In this document: positions 37,000-48,599 of the stretch, one piece after another
How positions within the stretch are numbered: position 1 is the stretch's first letter
How the letters are laid out: the number at the start of each line of letters is the position of its first letter
From: Neotabrizicola shimadae
GTDB taxonomy: Bacteria > Pseudomonadota > Alphaproteobacteria > Rhodobacterales > Rhodobacteraceae
Reading direction: 5' to 3'
NCBI RefSeq assembly: GCF_019623905.1
Contig: NZ_CP069370.1
Location: forward strand, 3,230,001-3,294,000
DNA length: 64,000 nucleotides
Position numbers and translations under genes: made by a program
Notes under the pieces: generated by a model
The model's input: only the letters and a program-made list of their open reading frames with translations
Database searches by the model: none
What the model was told of the DNA's origin: nothing

Positions 37000-39498
37000 T
37001 CAGCCGTCCACGCGGATGCGGGCGTTCTTCGGGTCGAAGGGGCTGTCCTCCGTCACCACCGCATCCCATTCCTTGAGCTGGATCTTGACCTTCAGCTTCG
37101 TGCCCGGCTCGGCCAGATCGGGGCGGACATAGCCCATGCCGATCTGCTTGCCGAAAGCCACCGAGTAGCCGCCCGAGGTCAGGCGGCCGACCTTCTGGCC
37201 ATCGAGCAGGAGCGCCTCCTTGCCCCAGGGGTCGGTATCCGACGGGCCGTCGATCAGGAGCGTGCAGCACTTGGCGCGCACGCCGGTGTCGATCACCGCC
37301 TGCTTGCCACGGAATTCCTTGCCCATGTCGACAAAGCGGTCGAGCGCGGCTTCCAGGGGCGTTGCGTCGCGGCCCAACTCGTTGCCGAAGGCGCGGTAGG
37401 ACTTTTCCTGACGTAGCCAGTTCTGGGCGCGCGCGCCCACGCCCTTGAGCCCGTGCTTTTCACCCACCGACCAGATCAGGTCCCAGAGATAGCGGCCAAA
37501 CTCGATGGGATAGTGCAGTTCCCAGCCCAGTTCGCCGGTATAGGCCACGCGAACGGCGCGGACCGGGCACATGCCCAGTTCAATATCGCGGTACGACAGC
37601 CAGGGGAAGCGCTTGTTGCCAAGAACGGTGGCAGGATCGGCATCCTTCACGATCTCGGCCAGGATGGCGCGGCTGTTCGGGCCGGCCAGCGCATAGACAC
37701 CCCATTGCGTGGTGATGTCATGGACGTCGATGTGCCCGCCATCCATTGCCATGAAATCCTGTGCGGATTTCATCAGCCAGTCGGCATCGTAGGCCGTCCA
37801 TGCCCCGGCGGAGATGAGGTAGTACTCGTTCTCCTTGAGCCGCACGATGGTGTATTCCGTCCGCACCGTGCCGGCATCGGTCAGCGCATAGGTCAGGTTG
37901 ATGCGGCCGACATTCGGCAGCTTGTTGCAGGTCAGCCAGTCGAGGAAAGCGGTCGCGCCGGGGCCGCGCACCAGATGCTTCGTGAAGGCCGAGGCGTCGA
38001 TGATGCCAGCGGTTTCGCGGATCGCCTTGGCCTCTTCCACGGCATGGGGCCACCAGGCGCCACGGCGGAAGGACCGGCTGTCATGGTCGAAGTTCGACGG
38101 CGCGTCCTTCGGACCATAGTAGTTGGGGCGTTCCCAGCCGTTCACCTGGCCGAACTGCGCGCCCATCTCTTTCTGCCGGTCATAGGCGGGCGCGGTGCGC
38201 AGGGGGCGGCAGGCTTCGCGTTCCTCGTCCGGGTGGTGCAGGATGAAGACGTGGTTGTAGCATTCCTCGTTCTTGCGGGCCGCGTATTCGGTGGTCATCC
38301 AGCCGCCGAACCGCTTGGGGTCAAGGCTGGCCATGTCGATCTCGGCCTCGCCGTTCACCATCATCTGCGCGAGGTAGTAGCCGGTGCCGCCCGCGGCGGT
38401 GATGCCGAAGGAGAAGCCTTCCGCCAGCCACATGTTGCGCAGGCCCGGCGCCGGGCCGACCAGCGGGTTGCCGTCGGGGGTATAGCAGATCGGGCCGTTG
38501 TAATCGTCCTTCAGACCCACGGTTTCGGACGAGGGAATCCGGTGGATGAAGGACATGTATTCCCCTTCGATCCGCTCCAGATCCAGCGGGAAGAGGTCGG
38601 CGCGGAAGCTGTCGGGCACGGCATATTCGAACCGCGCCGGGGCGCCCACTTCATAGGGGCCGAGAATCCAGCCGCCGCGTTCCTCGCGGACATACCACTT
38701 GGCATCGGCATCGCGCAGAACGGGGTGCTGCGGGTTGGTCTTGCGCCATTCCACCAGGGCCGGATCGGGCTCTGTCACGATATACTGGTGTTCGACCGGG
38801 ATCGCCGGGATCTTGATGCCCAGCAGTTTCGCGGTGCGCTGCGCATGGTTGCCAGTGGCGGTGACGACATGTTCGGCATGGATGGTGAAGCTGTCTTCCG
38901 AGGGCAGAAGCATCCCGCCCTTTTCCTCCATCCGCCGGCAGGTGACGATCCATTCGTCGCCGGTCCAGAAGTAGCCGTCCACCTGGATGCGGCGTTCGAT
39001 GGTGGCGCCGAGTTGCCGCGCGCCCTTGGCCATGGCCTGCGTGACATCGGCCGGATTGATGTAGCCGTCCTGCGGGTGATAGAGCGCGCCGATCAGGTCT
39101 TCGGTGCGCACCAGCGGCCAGCGGTCCTTGATTTCCTTCGGTGTCAGGAATTCGTGGTACACCCCGGCGGTTTCGGCCACCGACGAATACAGCATGTATT
39201 CGTCCATCCGTTCCTGGCGCTGCGCCATGCGCAGGTTGCCCACGACATAGAAGCCGGGGTTCAGGCCGGTTTCAGCCTCCAGCCCCTTGTAGAAATCGAC
39301 CGAGTACTTGTGGATGTGGGTGGTCGCGTAGCTCATGTTGAAGAGCGGCAGGAGCCCGGCAGCGTGCCAGGTGGAGCCCGAGGTCAGCTCGTCGCGTTCG
39401 ACCAGCATCGTATCCCAGCCCGCCTTGGCCAGGTGATAGGCGATCCCGGTGCCAACGGCGCCGCCGCCGACGACAAGGGCTTTGACATGGGTTTTCAT
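37000..39498 (-). CDS. Dimethylglycine/sarcosine dehydrogenase-like flavoprotein (DAO + GcvT)
   Basis: 832 residues: N-terminal FAD-binding DAO domain (ALVVGGGAVGTGIAYHLAKAGW) with His45 in GSTWHAAGL, the residue that carries covalent FAD in dimethylglycine and sarcosine dehydrogenases; a FAO-type middle; and a C-terminal GcvT aminomethyl-folate domain (RAVRVAYTGELGWELHYP). It likely demethylates an N-methylated glycine derivative and passes the one-carbon unit to tetrahydrofolate. ATG at 39498 has GGGAG upstream. The exact substrate is not resolved by sequence alone. Confidence 0.85.
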   Translation of the reverse strand: MKTHVKALVVGGGAVGTGIAYHLAKAGWDTMLVERDELTSGSTWHAAGLLPLFNMSYATTHIHKYSVDFYKGLEAETGLNPGFYVVGNLRMAQRQERMDEYMLYSSVAETAGVYHEFLTPKEIKDRWPLVRTEDLIGALYHPQDGYINPADVTQAMAKGARQLGATIERRIQVDGYFWTGDEWIVTCRRMEEKGGMLLPSEDSFTIHAEHVVTATGNHAQRTAKLLGIKIPAIPVEHQYIVTEPDPALVEWRKTNPQHPVLRDADAKWYVREERGGWILGPYEVGAPARFEYAVPDSFRADLFPLDLERIEGEYMSFIHRIPSSETVGLKDDYNGPICYTPDGNPLVGPAPGLRNMWLAEGFSFGITAAGGTGYYLAQMMVNGEAEIDMASLDPKRFGGWMTTEYAARKNEECYNHVFILHHPDEEREACRPLRTAPAYDRQKEMGAQFGQVNGWERPNYYGPKDAPSNFDHDSRSFRRGAWWPHAVEEAKAIRETAGIIDASAFTKHLVRGPGATAFLDWLTCNKLPNVGRINLTYALTDAGTVRTEYTIVRLKENEYYLISAGAWTAYDADWLMKSAQDFMAMDGGHIDVHDITTQWGVYALAGPNSRAILAEIVKDADPATVLGNKRFPWLSYRDIELGMCPVRAVRVAYTGELGWELHYPIEFGRYLWDLIWSVGEKHGLKGVGARAQNWLRQEKSYRAFGNELGRDATPLEAALDRFVDMGKEFRGKQAVIDTGVRAKCCTLLIDGPSDTDPWGKEALLLDGQKVGRLTSGGYSVAFGKQIGMGYVRPDLAEPGTKLKVKIQLKEWDAVVTEDSPFDPKNARIRVDG

Positions 39499-39603
39499 CG
39501 GCAGACTCCCGGCATGGTTTTGCAGAAATATGTGCCCGAAGCGCGCGGCTTCGGGCAAGGAAGGCGACGTGTTGGGGCGGAAAACGACAGGATGGCCCAA
39601 CTG

Positions 39604-39691
39604 CGACATGCGGGCGCGACATGCGGGCGCGGGGGCGGAGCGGCAGGAGCCGTGCAGGGCGCTATGCAGCCCGGCCTTCGGGCGCTATGCA
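39604..39691 (+). repeat. Two direct-repeat pairs upstream of malic enzyme
   Basis: CGACATGCGGGCG occurs twice in tandem (39604-39616 and 39617-39629). GGGCGCTATGCA occurs twice (39657-39668 and 39680-39691), 23 bp apart, close to two helical turns, with the last copy 31 bp before the malic enzyme ATG. The latter pair looks like a regulator-binding array. Confidence 0.5.
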
Positions 39692-39722
39692 CATCGGACA
39701 CCTTTTTCTGGATGGCCCCCGG

Positions 39723-41978
<2,256 letters not shown>

Positions 41979-42056
41979 CCCGTGGCCGGTGGGGGCGCCT
42001 TCCCTCCCCTGCCGGCCCGCACTAGGGTGACCCCGACACGACCGGAGCCCTTGCTG

Positions 42057-43436
42057 ATGACACCCGCCTTCGCCCCCGACAGCCCCGATGCCCGCAACCT
42101 GCATGTCATTGCCCCCGACAGGCTGGACGACTGGCTTGCCGCTGCCCCGCCGCATTGGGCGGGCTGGCTGAAGGCGACCGGGTTCGAGGCGGGATACGGC
42201 GAGACGCGGCTTCTGCCCGGCGCGGACGGCGTGGAGGCGGCGGTCGTGGGCCTGGGCAGCGCGCAGGCGCGGCGGCGGTTGCGGTTCGGGCTTGCGAAGG
42301 CCGTGGCGTCGCTGCCGCAAGGCGACTGGCGGCTGACGGGCGATATGACGCCCGAAGAGCGGAGCGAGGCGGCGCTTGGCTGGCTGATGGCGGGCTATCG
42401 CTTTGACCGCTATCGCCCCGGCAAGGCCGAGAAACCGCAGCCCCGGCTGGTGGCGCCGGAGGGCGTGGATGCGGCGCGGCTGGAGGCGATGGCGGCGGGC
42501 GAGTTCCTGACCCGCGATCTGGTGAACACGCCGTCGGCCGACATGGGGCCGGACGAGTTGGAAGCCGCGTTCCGCGCGCTGGCGGCGCGGTTCGGCGCCG
42601 AGGTCGAGGCGGTGAAGGGCGAGGCGCTGGAGGCGGGCTTTCCGATGGTTCATGCCGTGGGCCGCGCGTCGGACCGCGCGCCCCGCATCCTTTCGATGAC
42701 CTGGGGGACGGGGCCGAAGTTGACGCTGGTGGGCAAGGGCGTGTGCTTTGACACCGGCGGGCTGAACATCAAGCCGACCTCGGGCATGCACCTGATGAAG
42801 AAGGACATGGGCGGCGCGGCCACGGTTCTGGGCCTTGCGAAGATGATCATGACGCTGGCGCTGCCGGTGCGTTTGCGCGTGATCGTTCCGATGGTGGAAA
42901 ACGCCATCTCGGGCCGGGCGCTGCGGCCGCGCGATATCCTGACCAGCCGCAAGGGCCTGACGGTGGAGGTGAACGACACCGATGCCGAGGGGCGGCTGAT
43001 CCTGGGCGATGCTCTGGCCTGGGCGGACGAAGAGGCGCCGGACCTGCTGGTTTCCATGGCGACGCTGACCGGATCGGCGCGGGTGGCGGTGGGGCCGGAC
43101 CTTGCGCCCTATTACGCGACCGAAGATGCGGTGGCGGCGGCACTGGAAGCGGGCGCGAAGGCGGGGTTCGACCCGGTCTGGCGCTTGCCGTTCTGGGACG
43201 CCTACGAGACCATGATCGAGCCGGGCATCGCCGATCTGGACAACTGCCCGCCGGGCTCTTTCGCCGGATCGGTGACGGCGGCGCTGTTCCTTCGGCGCTT
43301 CGTGTCCTGCCCGCGCTATCTGCATTTCGACATCTATGCCCATGCCCCCGCCGAGTTGCCGGGGCGCACGAAGGGCGGCACGGGCCAGGGGGCGCGGGCG
43401 GTTCTGTCGGCGCTGCCCGCCCTGATGGGAGTTTGA
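42057..43436 (+). CDS. Leucyl aminopeptidase family protein (M17)
   Basis: 459 residues. Dizinc M17 signature NDTDAEGRLILGDALAWADE and the substrate/metal segment GKGVCFDTGGLNIKP are complete, as is MKKDMGGAATVLG. It resembles PepB-like aminopeptidases that lack the longer PepA N-terminus. ATG at 42057 behind GGAG. Stop is three bases before the NlpC/P60 gene, so they are one transcription unit. Confidence 0.92.
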   Translation: MTPAFAPDSPDARNLHVIAPDRLDDWLAAAPPHWAGWLKATGFEAGYGETRLLPGADGVEAAVVGLGSAQARRRLRFGLAKAVASLPQGDWRLTGDMTPEERSEAALGWLMAGYRFDRYRPGKAEKPQPRLVAPEGVDAARLEAMAAGEFLTRDLVNTPSADMGPDELEAAFRALAARFGAEVEAVKGEALEAGFPMVHAVGRASDRAPRILSMTWGTGPKLTLVGKGVCFDTGGLNIKPTSGMHLMKKDMGGAATVLGLAKMIMTLALPVRLRVIVPMVENAISGRALRPRDILTSRKGLTVEVNDTDAEGRLILGDALAWADEEAPDLLVSMATLTGSARVAVGPDLAPYYATEDAVAAALEAGAKAGFDPVWRLPFWDAYETMIEPGIADLDNCPPGSFAGSVTAALFLRRFVSCPRYLHFDIYAHAPAELPGRTKGGTGQGARAVLSALPALMGV

Positions 43437-43438
43437 GG

Positions 43439-44272
43439 ATGGACCGCCGCGACACGCCGTTTTCGGGCCGGGTGGCTCATGTCTCGCTGAAGGGCCGGAT
43501 CGAGGCGGAGGCGTTCACCGAGGGCGAGCCGGCGCTGGTGGCGCGGCCCCTGGTGAACCTGCTGACGCGGCCCGGCGGGGCGCGGGACCGCCAGTTGTTG
43601 CTTGGCGATGCGGTGACGGTGATCGACCGCGAGGGCGGCTTTGCCCATGTGATGGCGGCGAAGGACGGCTATTGCGGCTGGCTGGACGCGGGCGCGCTGG
43701 AAACCGGCGGGGCGGAGCCCACACATTGGGTGCGGGCGCGGGCCTCGCACCTGTATTCCGACGCGGTGGTGCAGGCGCCCGAGATCGCTGCCTTGACGCT
43801 TGGGGCGCGGGTGGCGGTTCTGGAAACCGGGCTTGGCAAGATGGGCCGGTTCGCGCGGACGCCGCACGGGTTTGTTCCGGCCTGTCATCTGGCGGCGCTG
43901 GACGACCGGCCCGCCGATGTGGCCGGCGTGGCCGAGATGTTCCTGGGCACGCCCTATCTGTGGGGCGGCAATTCCAGCGCGGGGATCGACTGTTCGGGCC
44001 TGGCGCAGGCCGCGCTGCTGGCCTGCGGGCTGGCCTGCCCTGGCGATGCCGACCAGCAGATGGCGGTGGGCCGGGCGCTGGCGGCAGACGAGCCGCTGCG
44101 GCGGGGCGACCTGATCTTCTGGAAGGGGCATGTTGCCGTGGCGGTCAGCGCGGACCGGCTGATCCATGCCAACGGGGCCACGATGTCGGTGGCTTACGAG
44201 GACACGGCGGCCTGCATCGCGCGCATCGCGGCGCAGGGCGAAGGCGATGTGATCGGGCGGCGGCGGCCCTGA
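43439..44272 (+). CDS. NlpC/P60 family cell-wall peptidase with SH3-like domains
   Basis: 277 residues. C-terminal C40 peptidase with catalytic Cys in GGNSSAGIDCSGLAQAA and His in WKGHVAVAVS, then HANGATMSV; the N-terminal half has two SH3-like segments (ALVARPLVNLLTRPG..., HLYSDAVVQAPEIAALTLGARV). Such enzymes cleave peptidoglycan peptides. No signal peptide is seen at this start, so either it is cytosolic (recycling) or exported otherwise. Confidence 0.88.
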   Translation: MDRRDTPFSGRVAHVSLKGRIEAEAFTEGEPALVARPLVNLLTRPGGARDRQLLLGDAVTVIDREGGFAHVMAAKDGYCGWLDAGALETGGAEPTHWVRARASHLYSDAVVQAPEIAALTLGARVAVLETGLGKMGRFARTPHGFVPACHLAALDDRPADVAGVAEMFLGTPYLWGGNSSAGIDCSGLAQAALLACGLACPGDADQQMAVGRALAADEPLRRGDLIFWKGHVAVAVSADRLIHANGATMSVAYEDTAACIARIAAQGEGDVIGRRRP

Positions 44273-44288
44273 GCGTCAGTCCGGCACG

Positions 44289-44642
44289 TCAGTCCGGCCC
44301 GACGGGACGGATGAGCTTGCGTTCCAGTACCTTGAGCACGGCACCGAGGTCATGGCCACGGCGCAGCACCTGGCCATCCATGCCGACCACGGCATACATG
44401 CCTTGGCGCAGCCGCAAGCGGGGGTGCTTTTCAACGCGATACAGCGGCGTTTCCGCCGTGCGGCGGAAGATCGAGAAGATCGCACGGTCGCGCAGGCAGG
44501 ACAGGCCATAGTCGCGCCATTCGCCAAGCGCCACCATCCGGCCATAGACCGACAGGATCAGCGCAAGCTCGCGGCGGTCGAAGCTGACCTGATCATCCAG
44601 GTGCGGGGACAGCGGGAAGGGGGTCGGCGACTGGACCGTCAT
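44289..44642 (-). CDS. DUF2794 protein
   Basis: 117 residues matching the alphaproteobacterial DUF2794 family: VSFDRRELALILSVYGRMVALGEWRDY, IFSIFRRTAETPLYRVEKHPRL and KVLERKLIRPVG. Function unknown. The last codons fall in a tandem duplication of CGTCAGTCCGGC (44274-44285 and 44287-44298) shared with the region after the convergent peptidase gene. Confidence 0.87.
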   Translation of the reverse strand: MTVQSPTPFPLSPHLDDQVSFDRRELALILSVYGRMVALGEWRDYGLSCLRDRAIFSIFRRTAETPLYRVEKHPRLRLRQGMYAVVGMDGQVLRRGHDLGAVLKVLERKLIRPVGPD

Positions 44643-44789
44643 CTGTCCAGATTACCCGGTGGGCGCGTCAAATCAAGCGTTGCGGATCGGGGCTGTGGAC
44701 ATGTCCCGACCACGTCGCGCAAAGACCGCCGCCGCGCCTGAATCCTGCCCATCTAACGCCGCGATCCGTCGGCATGAAAGGACATGTAG

Positions 44790-44946
44790 CCAGTGAAGGG
44801 CCGCCCGGCGGTCGGGGACGAAAGCCCCCACCCAGCTCCGGTCGACGGGCGGTTCCTTTCGGTTGCAGGCCAAGTGGGCCCTCGGTGAGAAGCCGGGGGC
44901 AATGCAACATAAGGCGGTCCCCGGAGGCGATCCCGGGGGCCGTTTT
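44790..44946 (+). ncRNA. Candidate structured non-coding RNA
   Basis: The 307-base gap 44643-44949 has no convincing gene, but its right half folds extensively on the plus strand: CCGCCCG (44801-44807) with CGGGCGG (44846-44852) enclosing a GGGG/CCCC hairpin with a GACGAAAG-type loop; GTTGCA (44862-44867) with TGCAAC (44903-44908) enclosing two hairpins (GGCC/GGCC and CTCGG/CCGGG); then an intrinsic terminator. I could not match it to SRP, RNase P, 6S, tmRNA or any riboswitch. The 5' end is unknown. The leftward flanking genes cannot use this plus-strand terminator. Confidence 0.5.
44915..44946 (+). terminator. Intrinsic terminator of the candidate RNA
   Basis: A 10-bp stem (CGGTCCCCGG with CCGGGGGCCG, one G-T pair, 8-base loop) followed by TTTT on the plus strand. 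On the minus strand the hairpin has no T run, so it does not serve the leftward genes. Confidence 0.7.
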
Positions 44947-44949
44947 CCG

Positions 44950-45942
44950 TTACTGGAACTCGGGCGAGATGCGCAGCCCGCCGGTGACAAGGCCACGCCA
45001 GTTGCGCATTTCCGGCTGGAGCCGGCGGATCACCGCGGGATGGCCGGCCTCGATGACGCCAAGCCGCACGAGAAGCGAGGCGATGGCGGCCTCGCGCGCC
45101 TTGTCGCTGCCGTCCATGATCTTCAGCGCGATGCCGAGGCCATGTTCCGGCAGGATGGCGATGTGGACGCCATCGGCGCCGCCCTTGATGGCGGCCTTGC
45201 CGGCGGCGGCGCGCATCAGTTCGGTATCGGCCTCGCCCTCGCCGGCCACCAGTTCGGGGTGCTTCATCATCGCCTCGCGCAGGCGGACCATGGCGTCGGA
45301 GCGGGCATCGCCACCCTCGGCCCCGGCATAGCGCGCCATGGCGCGGCCAAGGCCAAGAACCGAGGTTGCGAAGTTCGGGGCCGAGCAGCCGTCGATGCCA
45401 TAGCCGGGGCTTTCCTCGCCCGTGACCTCCTCGAAGGCCTGGCGGATGGCGCGCTGGATCGGGTGGTCGGCGTCCACGTATTCGGGGCCGGCGCGCAGGT
45501 GTTTCGTGAAAGTCAGGAAGCCCGCGTGCTTGCCCGAGCAGTTGTTGTGGATCTGGCAGGGCGTCTCGCCCGCGATGATGAGCCGGTCACGTTCGGGGAT
45601 GTCGCCAGGCCAGTGGCTGCCGCAGCGCAGGGCGGATTCGCCGAGGCCCAGGTCGGCCAGCCAGCGGCCGACGCGGGCGGTGTGGATTTCGGCGCCGCGG
45701 TGGCTGGCGCAGGACAGGGCGAGTTGTTCGGTGGTGAGCCCCGCGTGATCCGCGATGCCGCTTTCGACCATCGGCAGGGCCTGCAGCATCTTGCAGGACG
45801 AGCGCGGATAGATCACCGCGCCCGGATCGCCCCAGCTTTCCACGATGCCGCCCTTGGCATCCACGATCACGGCATGGCCCACATGGCGGCATTCCAGCCG
45901 GCCGCCGCGCCACTGTTCGACCATCGAGACAGGTTGACCCAT
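44950..45942 (-). CDS. Asparaginase (asparaginase II / Rhizobium-type family)
   Basis: 330 residues of the family unrelated to E. coli AnsA/AnsB: RLECRHVGHAVIVDAKGGIVESWGDP, YPRSSCKMLQALPMVESG, ALSCASHRGAEIHTARV, NNCSGKHAGFL and GIDGCSAPNFA are hallmark segments, including the conserved Ser/Lys/Cys set. Hydrolyses L-asparagine to aspartate and ammonia. ATG at 45942 has GAAGGAA upstream; a TTG two codons earlier is possible. Confidence 0.92.
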   Translation of the reverse strand: MGQPVSMVEQWRGGRLECRHVGHAVIVDAKGGIVESWGDPGAVIYPRSSCKMLQALPMVESGIADHAGLTTEQLALSCASHRGAEIHTARVGRWLADLGLGESALRCGSHWPGDIPERDRLIIAGETPCQIHNNCSGKHAGFLTFTKHLRAGPEYVDADHPIQRAIRQAFEEVTGEESPGYGIDGCSAPNFATSVLGLGRAMARYAGAEGGDARSDAMVRLREAMMKHPELVAGEGEADTELMRAAAGKAAIKGGADGVHIAILPEHGLGIALKIMDGSDKAREAAIASLLVRLGVIEAGHPAVIRRLQPEMRNWRGLVTGGLRISPEFQ

Positions 45943-46115
45943 CGGCAAGTTCCTTCACACCTGCGCGAATTTCTGCCCAGAGGGCTTTCATGCAGCGCGC
46001 GTTCTGCGATACTGAGGGTTATCGGGTTGATGTGCCTTCCGCCATATGAAAAGGCCGCACGACAAGCGGCCCGTGGCAGAGGGCCAGGCAGAGGCGGCTG
46101 GAGGCTGTGACAGAG

Positions 46116-46637
46116 ATGATTTCCCATATGGTGCGCGCGCTGTCCGGCGCCGCTGTGGTGGCGGTGCTTGCAACGGGTGTGCAGGCCCAGGAATCCACCA
46201 ACGTCGTGGCCACGATGACGGACTGGAGCGTCTTCACCGAGGAAAGCCCCAAGGAATGCTGGGGCGTGTCCAAGCCGAAAGAAACGGTGAACACGCGCGA
46301 TGGCCAGCCGGTGCAGGTGCGCCGCGGCGACATCCTTCTGTTCGTGACCTTCCGGCCCGGCAAGGCTGGCGAGATTTCCTTCACCGGCGGCTATCCCTTT
46401 GCCCCGGGCTCGACCGTGAAGGTCGAGGTGGACGGCAGCAGCTTTGATCTGTTCACCGATGGCGAATGGGCCTGGCCCGGCGCGGCGCAGGACGATGCCG
46501 CGCTGCTGGCCGCGCTGAAGAAGGGTGCAACCGCCGTGATCAGCGCCCGGTCCGGAAAAGGCACCCAGACCAAGGACACCTTCAGCCTGCGCGGCTTTAC
46601 CGCCGCCATGACCGAAGCCGAGAAACGCTGCAAGTAA
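46116..46637 (+). CDS. Invasion associated locus B (IalB) family protein
   Basis: About 173 residues with a signal peptide ([21 protein letters not shown]) and the IalB pattern: [42 protein letters not shown], and a C-terminal [19 protein letters not shown] with paired cysteines (two in the mature protein, likely a disulfide). Periplasmic or surface protein of unclear function in free-living bacteria. ATG at 46116 is used; a GTG at 46107 and an ATG at 46128 are alternatives. Confidence 0.85.
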   Translation: MISHMVRALSGAAVVAVLATGVQAQESTNVVATMTDWSVFTEESPKECWGVSKPKETVNTRDGQPVQVRRGDILLFVTFRPGKAGEISFTGGYPFAPGSTVKVEVDGSSFDLFTDGEWAWPGAAQDDAALLAALKKGATAVISARSGKGTQTKDTFSLRGFTAAMTEAEKRCK

Positions 46638-46659
46638 GCGACCGGCACGGGAGTTTCCG

Positions 46660-46690
46660 CGCCCCGGCCCTGCCGGGGCGTTTTGTTTTT
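46660..46690 (+). terminator. Intrinsic terminator after the IalB-family gene
   Basis: CGCCCCGGC-cct-GCCGGGGCG followed by TTTTGTTTTT, 22 bases after the stop. A classical Rho-independent terminator; it isolates the gene from rlmN. Confidence 0.92.
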
Positions 46691-46734
46691 CCCGAGAATC
46701 GCCTATATCCGGCGTCTTGACGCCAGAGGACACC

Positions 46735-47916
46735 ATGACCACCCCCACCGCGCCCATCACGCAGGATGTCGTCACGATCGCCCGCAAGCTGCCCGAGGGC
46801 GGGCCGGTCAACCTTGTCGGGCTGACGCGCGACCAGCTGCGCGACGCACTGATCGCGGCGGGCACGCCGGAGCGGCAGGCCAAGATGCGGGTGGGCCAGA
46901 TCTGGCAATGGATCTATCACTGGGGTGTGCGCGACTTTGCGCAGATGACCAACCTGGCCAAGGACTACCGCGCGCTTCTGGCCGAAAAGTTCGTGGTCGA
47001 GGTGCCGCAGATCGTCAGCCGCCAGATCAGCGCCGACGGCACGCGCAAGTATCTGGTGCGCATCGCCGGCGGGCACGAGGTGGAGACGGTCTATATCCCC
47101 GAAGAGAACCGGGGGACGCTCTGCATCTCGTCCCAGGTGGGCTGCACGCTGACCTGCACCTTCTGCCACACCGGCACGCAGAAGCTGGTGCGCAACCTCA
47201 CCGCGGCGGAAATCGTGGGCCAGGTCATGCTGGCGCGCGACGATCTGGGCGAATGGCCGAAGCCCGGCGAACCCAAGGACGAGACCCGGCTTGTGTCGAA
47301 CGTGGTGCTGATGGGCATGGGCGAGCCCTTGTACAACTTCGACAACGTGCGCGACGCGATGAAGGTGGTGATGGACGGCGAGGGCCTGACGCTGAGCCGC
47401 CGCCGCATCACGCTTTCGACCTCGGGCGTGGTGCCGGAAATCGCCCGCTGCGCCACCGAGATCGGTTGCCAACTGGCGATTTCCTTCCATGCCACCACCG
47501 ACGAGGTGCGCGACAAGCTGGTGCCGATCAACAAGCGCTGGAACATCGAGACGCTGCTGAACACGCTGCGCGAATACCCCAAGCTGTCGAACAGCGAGCG
47601 GATCACCTTTGAATACGTCATGCTGAAAGGCGTGAACGACAGCGACGCCGATGCGCGGCGGCTGGTGAAACTGATTTCCGGCATCCCGGCGAAGATCAAC
47701 CTGATCCCGTTCAACGAATGGCCCGGCGCGCCCTATGAGCGTTCGGACTGGGAGCGGATCGAAACCTTCGCCGACATCGTGTACAAGGCCGGCTATGCCA
47801 GCCCGATCCGCACCCCGCGCGGAGAGGACATCATGGCCGCCTGCGGGCAGCTGAAGTCGGCCACCGAACGGGCGCGGAAAAGCCGGGCCGAGATCGCCGC
47901 CGAAGCCGGGCTCTAG
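46735..47916 (+). CDS. rlmN: 23S rRNA (adenine2503-C2)-methyltransferase RlmN
   Basis: Radical-SAM dual-specificity RNA methyltransferase (23S A2503 and some tRNAs), 393 residues. The CxxxCxxC cluster is in [27 protein letters not shown] and [18 protein letters not shown] are the conserved core, and the second conserved Cys is in [15 protein letters not shown] at 46735 with AGAGGA upstream. Ends four bases inside the convergent EF-hand gene. Confidence 0.96.
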   Translation: MTTPTAPITQDVVTIARKLPEGGPVNLVGLTRDQLRDALIAAGTPERQAKMRVGQIWQWIYHWGVRDFAQMTNLAKDYRALLAEKFVVEVPQIVSRQISADGTRKYLVRIAGGHEVETVYIPEENRGTLCISSQVGCTLTCTFCHTGTQKLVRNLTAAEIVGQVMLARDDLGEWPKPGEPKDETRLVSNVVLMGMGEPLYNFDNVRDAMKVVMDGEGLTLSRRRITLSTSGVVPEIARCATEIGCQLAISFHATTDEVRDKLVPINKRWNIETLLNTLREYPKLSNSERITFEYVMLKGVNDSDADARRLVKLISGIPAKINLIPFNEWPGAPYERSDWERIETFADIVYKAGYASPIRTPRGEDIMAACGQLKSATERARKSRAEIAAEAGL

Positions 47917-48554
47917 TCGCGCGGGCTGGCGGCCACGGCATCCAGGCCGCGGTCGAACTCTTCCCGCGTCACGACGCCGTCATCGTCGAAGTCGAAGATC
48001 GACAGGGACTTCCACTGGCGTTGCGGCAGGCCGTCCTGAGAAGACGGGGTTGCCATGGCCTGCACCTTGATTTCCTCGAAGGTGACAATTCCGTCGGTGT
48101 CCAGATCCGAACGCAGGAAGGCAGCGGCCGCGCCGTTCTCTCCGCGGTTGGCGCGCAGCATTGTCTGCACTTCGGCCATGGTGACTTGCCAGTCGCCATC
48201 CAGGTCGGCCGACAGGATCGTCGCCACAAAGCGCGACCGCTGCTCTGCTGCGCTGAAATCGACCGCCCGGCCATAGCTGATCGGGAAGGTCGGCGGCAGG
48301 CCCATGGATTGAAGCCCCACGAGGTAGGAGTCCTCCAGATCCTGCCTGCCTTCCGGGGTGACGGCGCGTTCGCGCATCATGCTGATGTGCGAACGCATCT
48401 GCCTGTCGGTTCCGGCTTTGCTGACGATGACTGCGTAGTCCGCAACAAGCGCGGCCGGGTCCCTGGGCGCGGCGTCTGACGCCGCCTCCTGTGCGGCAAG
48501 GGGAAGGGCCATGAGGGCGCAGAGAAGCGGGGCAAGAAGAACTGGTCTGGGCAT
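47913..48554 (-). CDS. Exported EF-hand calcium-binding protein
   Basis: 213 residues with a signal peptide ([22 protein letters not shown]) and three EF-hand loops: [24 protein letters not shown] and [12 protein letters not shown], each with Asp at positions 1, 3 and 5 and Glu at 12. Probable periplasmic calcium-binding or calcium-sensing protein; partner unknown. The frame is open upstream to 49031 but the signal peptide sets the start at 48554. Confidence 0.85.
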   Translation of the reverse strand: MPRPVLLAPLLCALMALPLAAQEAASDAAPRDPAALVADYAVIVSKAGTDRQMRSHISMMRERAVTPEGRQDLEDSYLVGLQSMGLPPTFPISYGRAVDFSAAEQRSRFVATILSADLDGDWQVTMAEVQTMLRANRGENGAAAAFLRSDLDTDGIVTFEEIKVQAMATPSSQDGLPQRQWKSLSIFDFDDDGVVTREEFDRGLDAVAASPRD

Positions 48555-48599
48555 GACGACACTCACTGATTGAACCTTCAATCTTTCCAGACAGTTTGT

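Noticed and set aside
44643-44790. Known RNA gene (tRNA, SRP, RNase P, 6S, tmRNA) or riboswitch in this gap
   Set aside because: None of the conserved signatures I know for these RNAs was found on either strand; kept only as an unassigned structured candidate for the right half.
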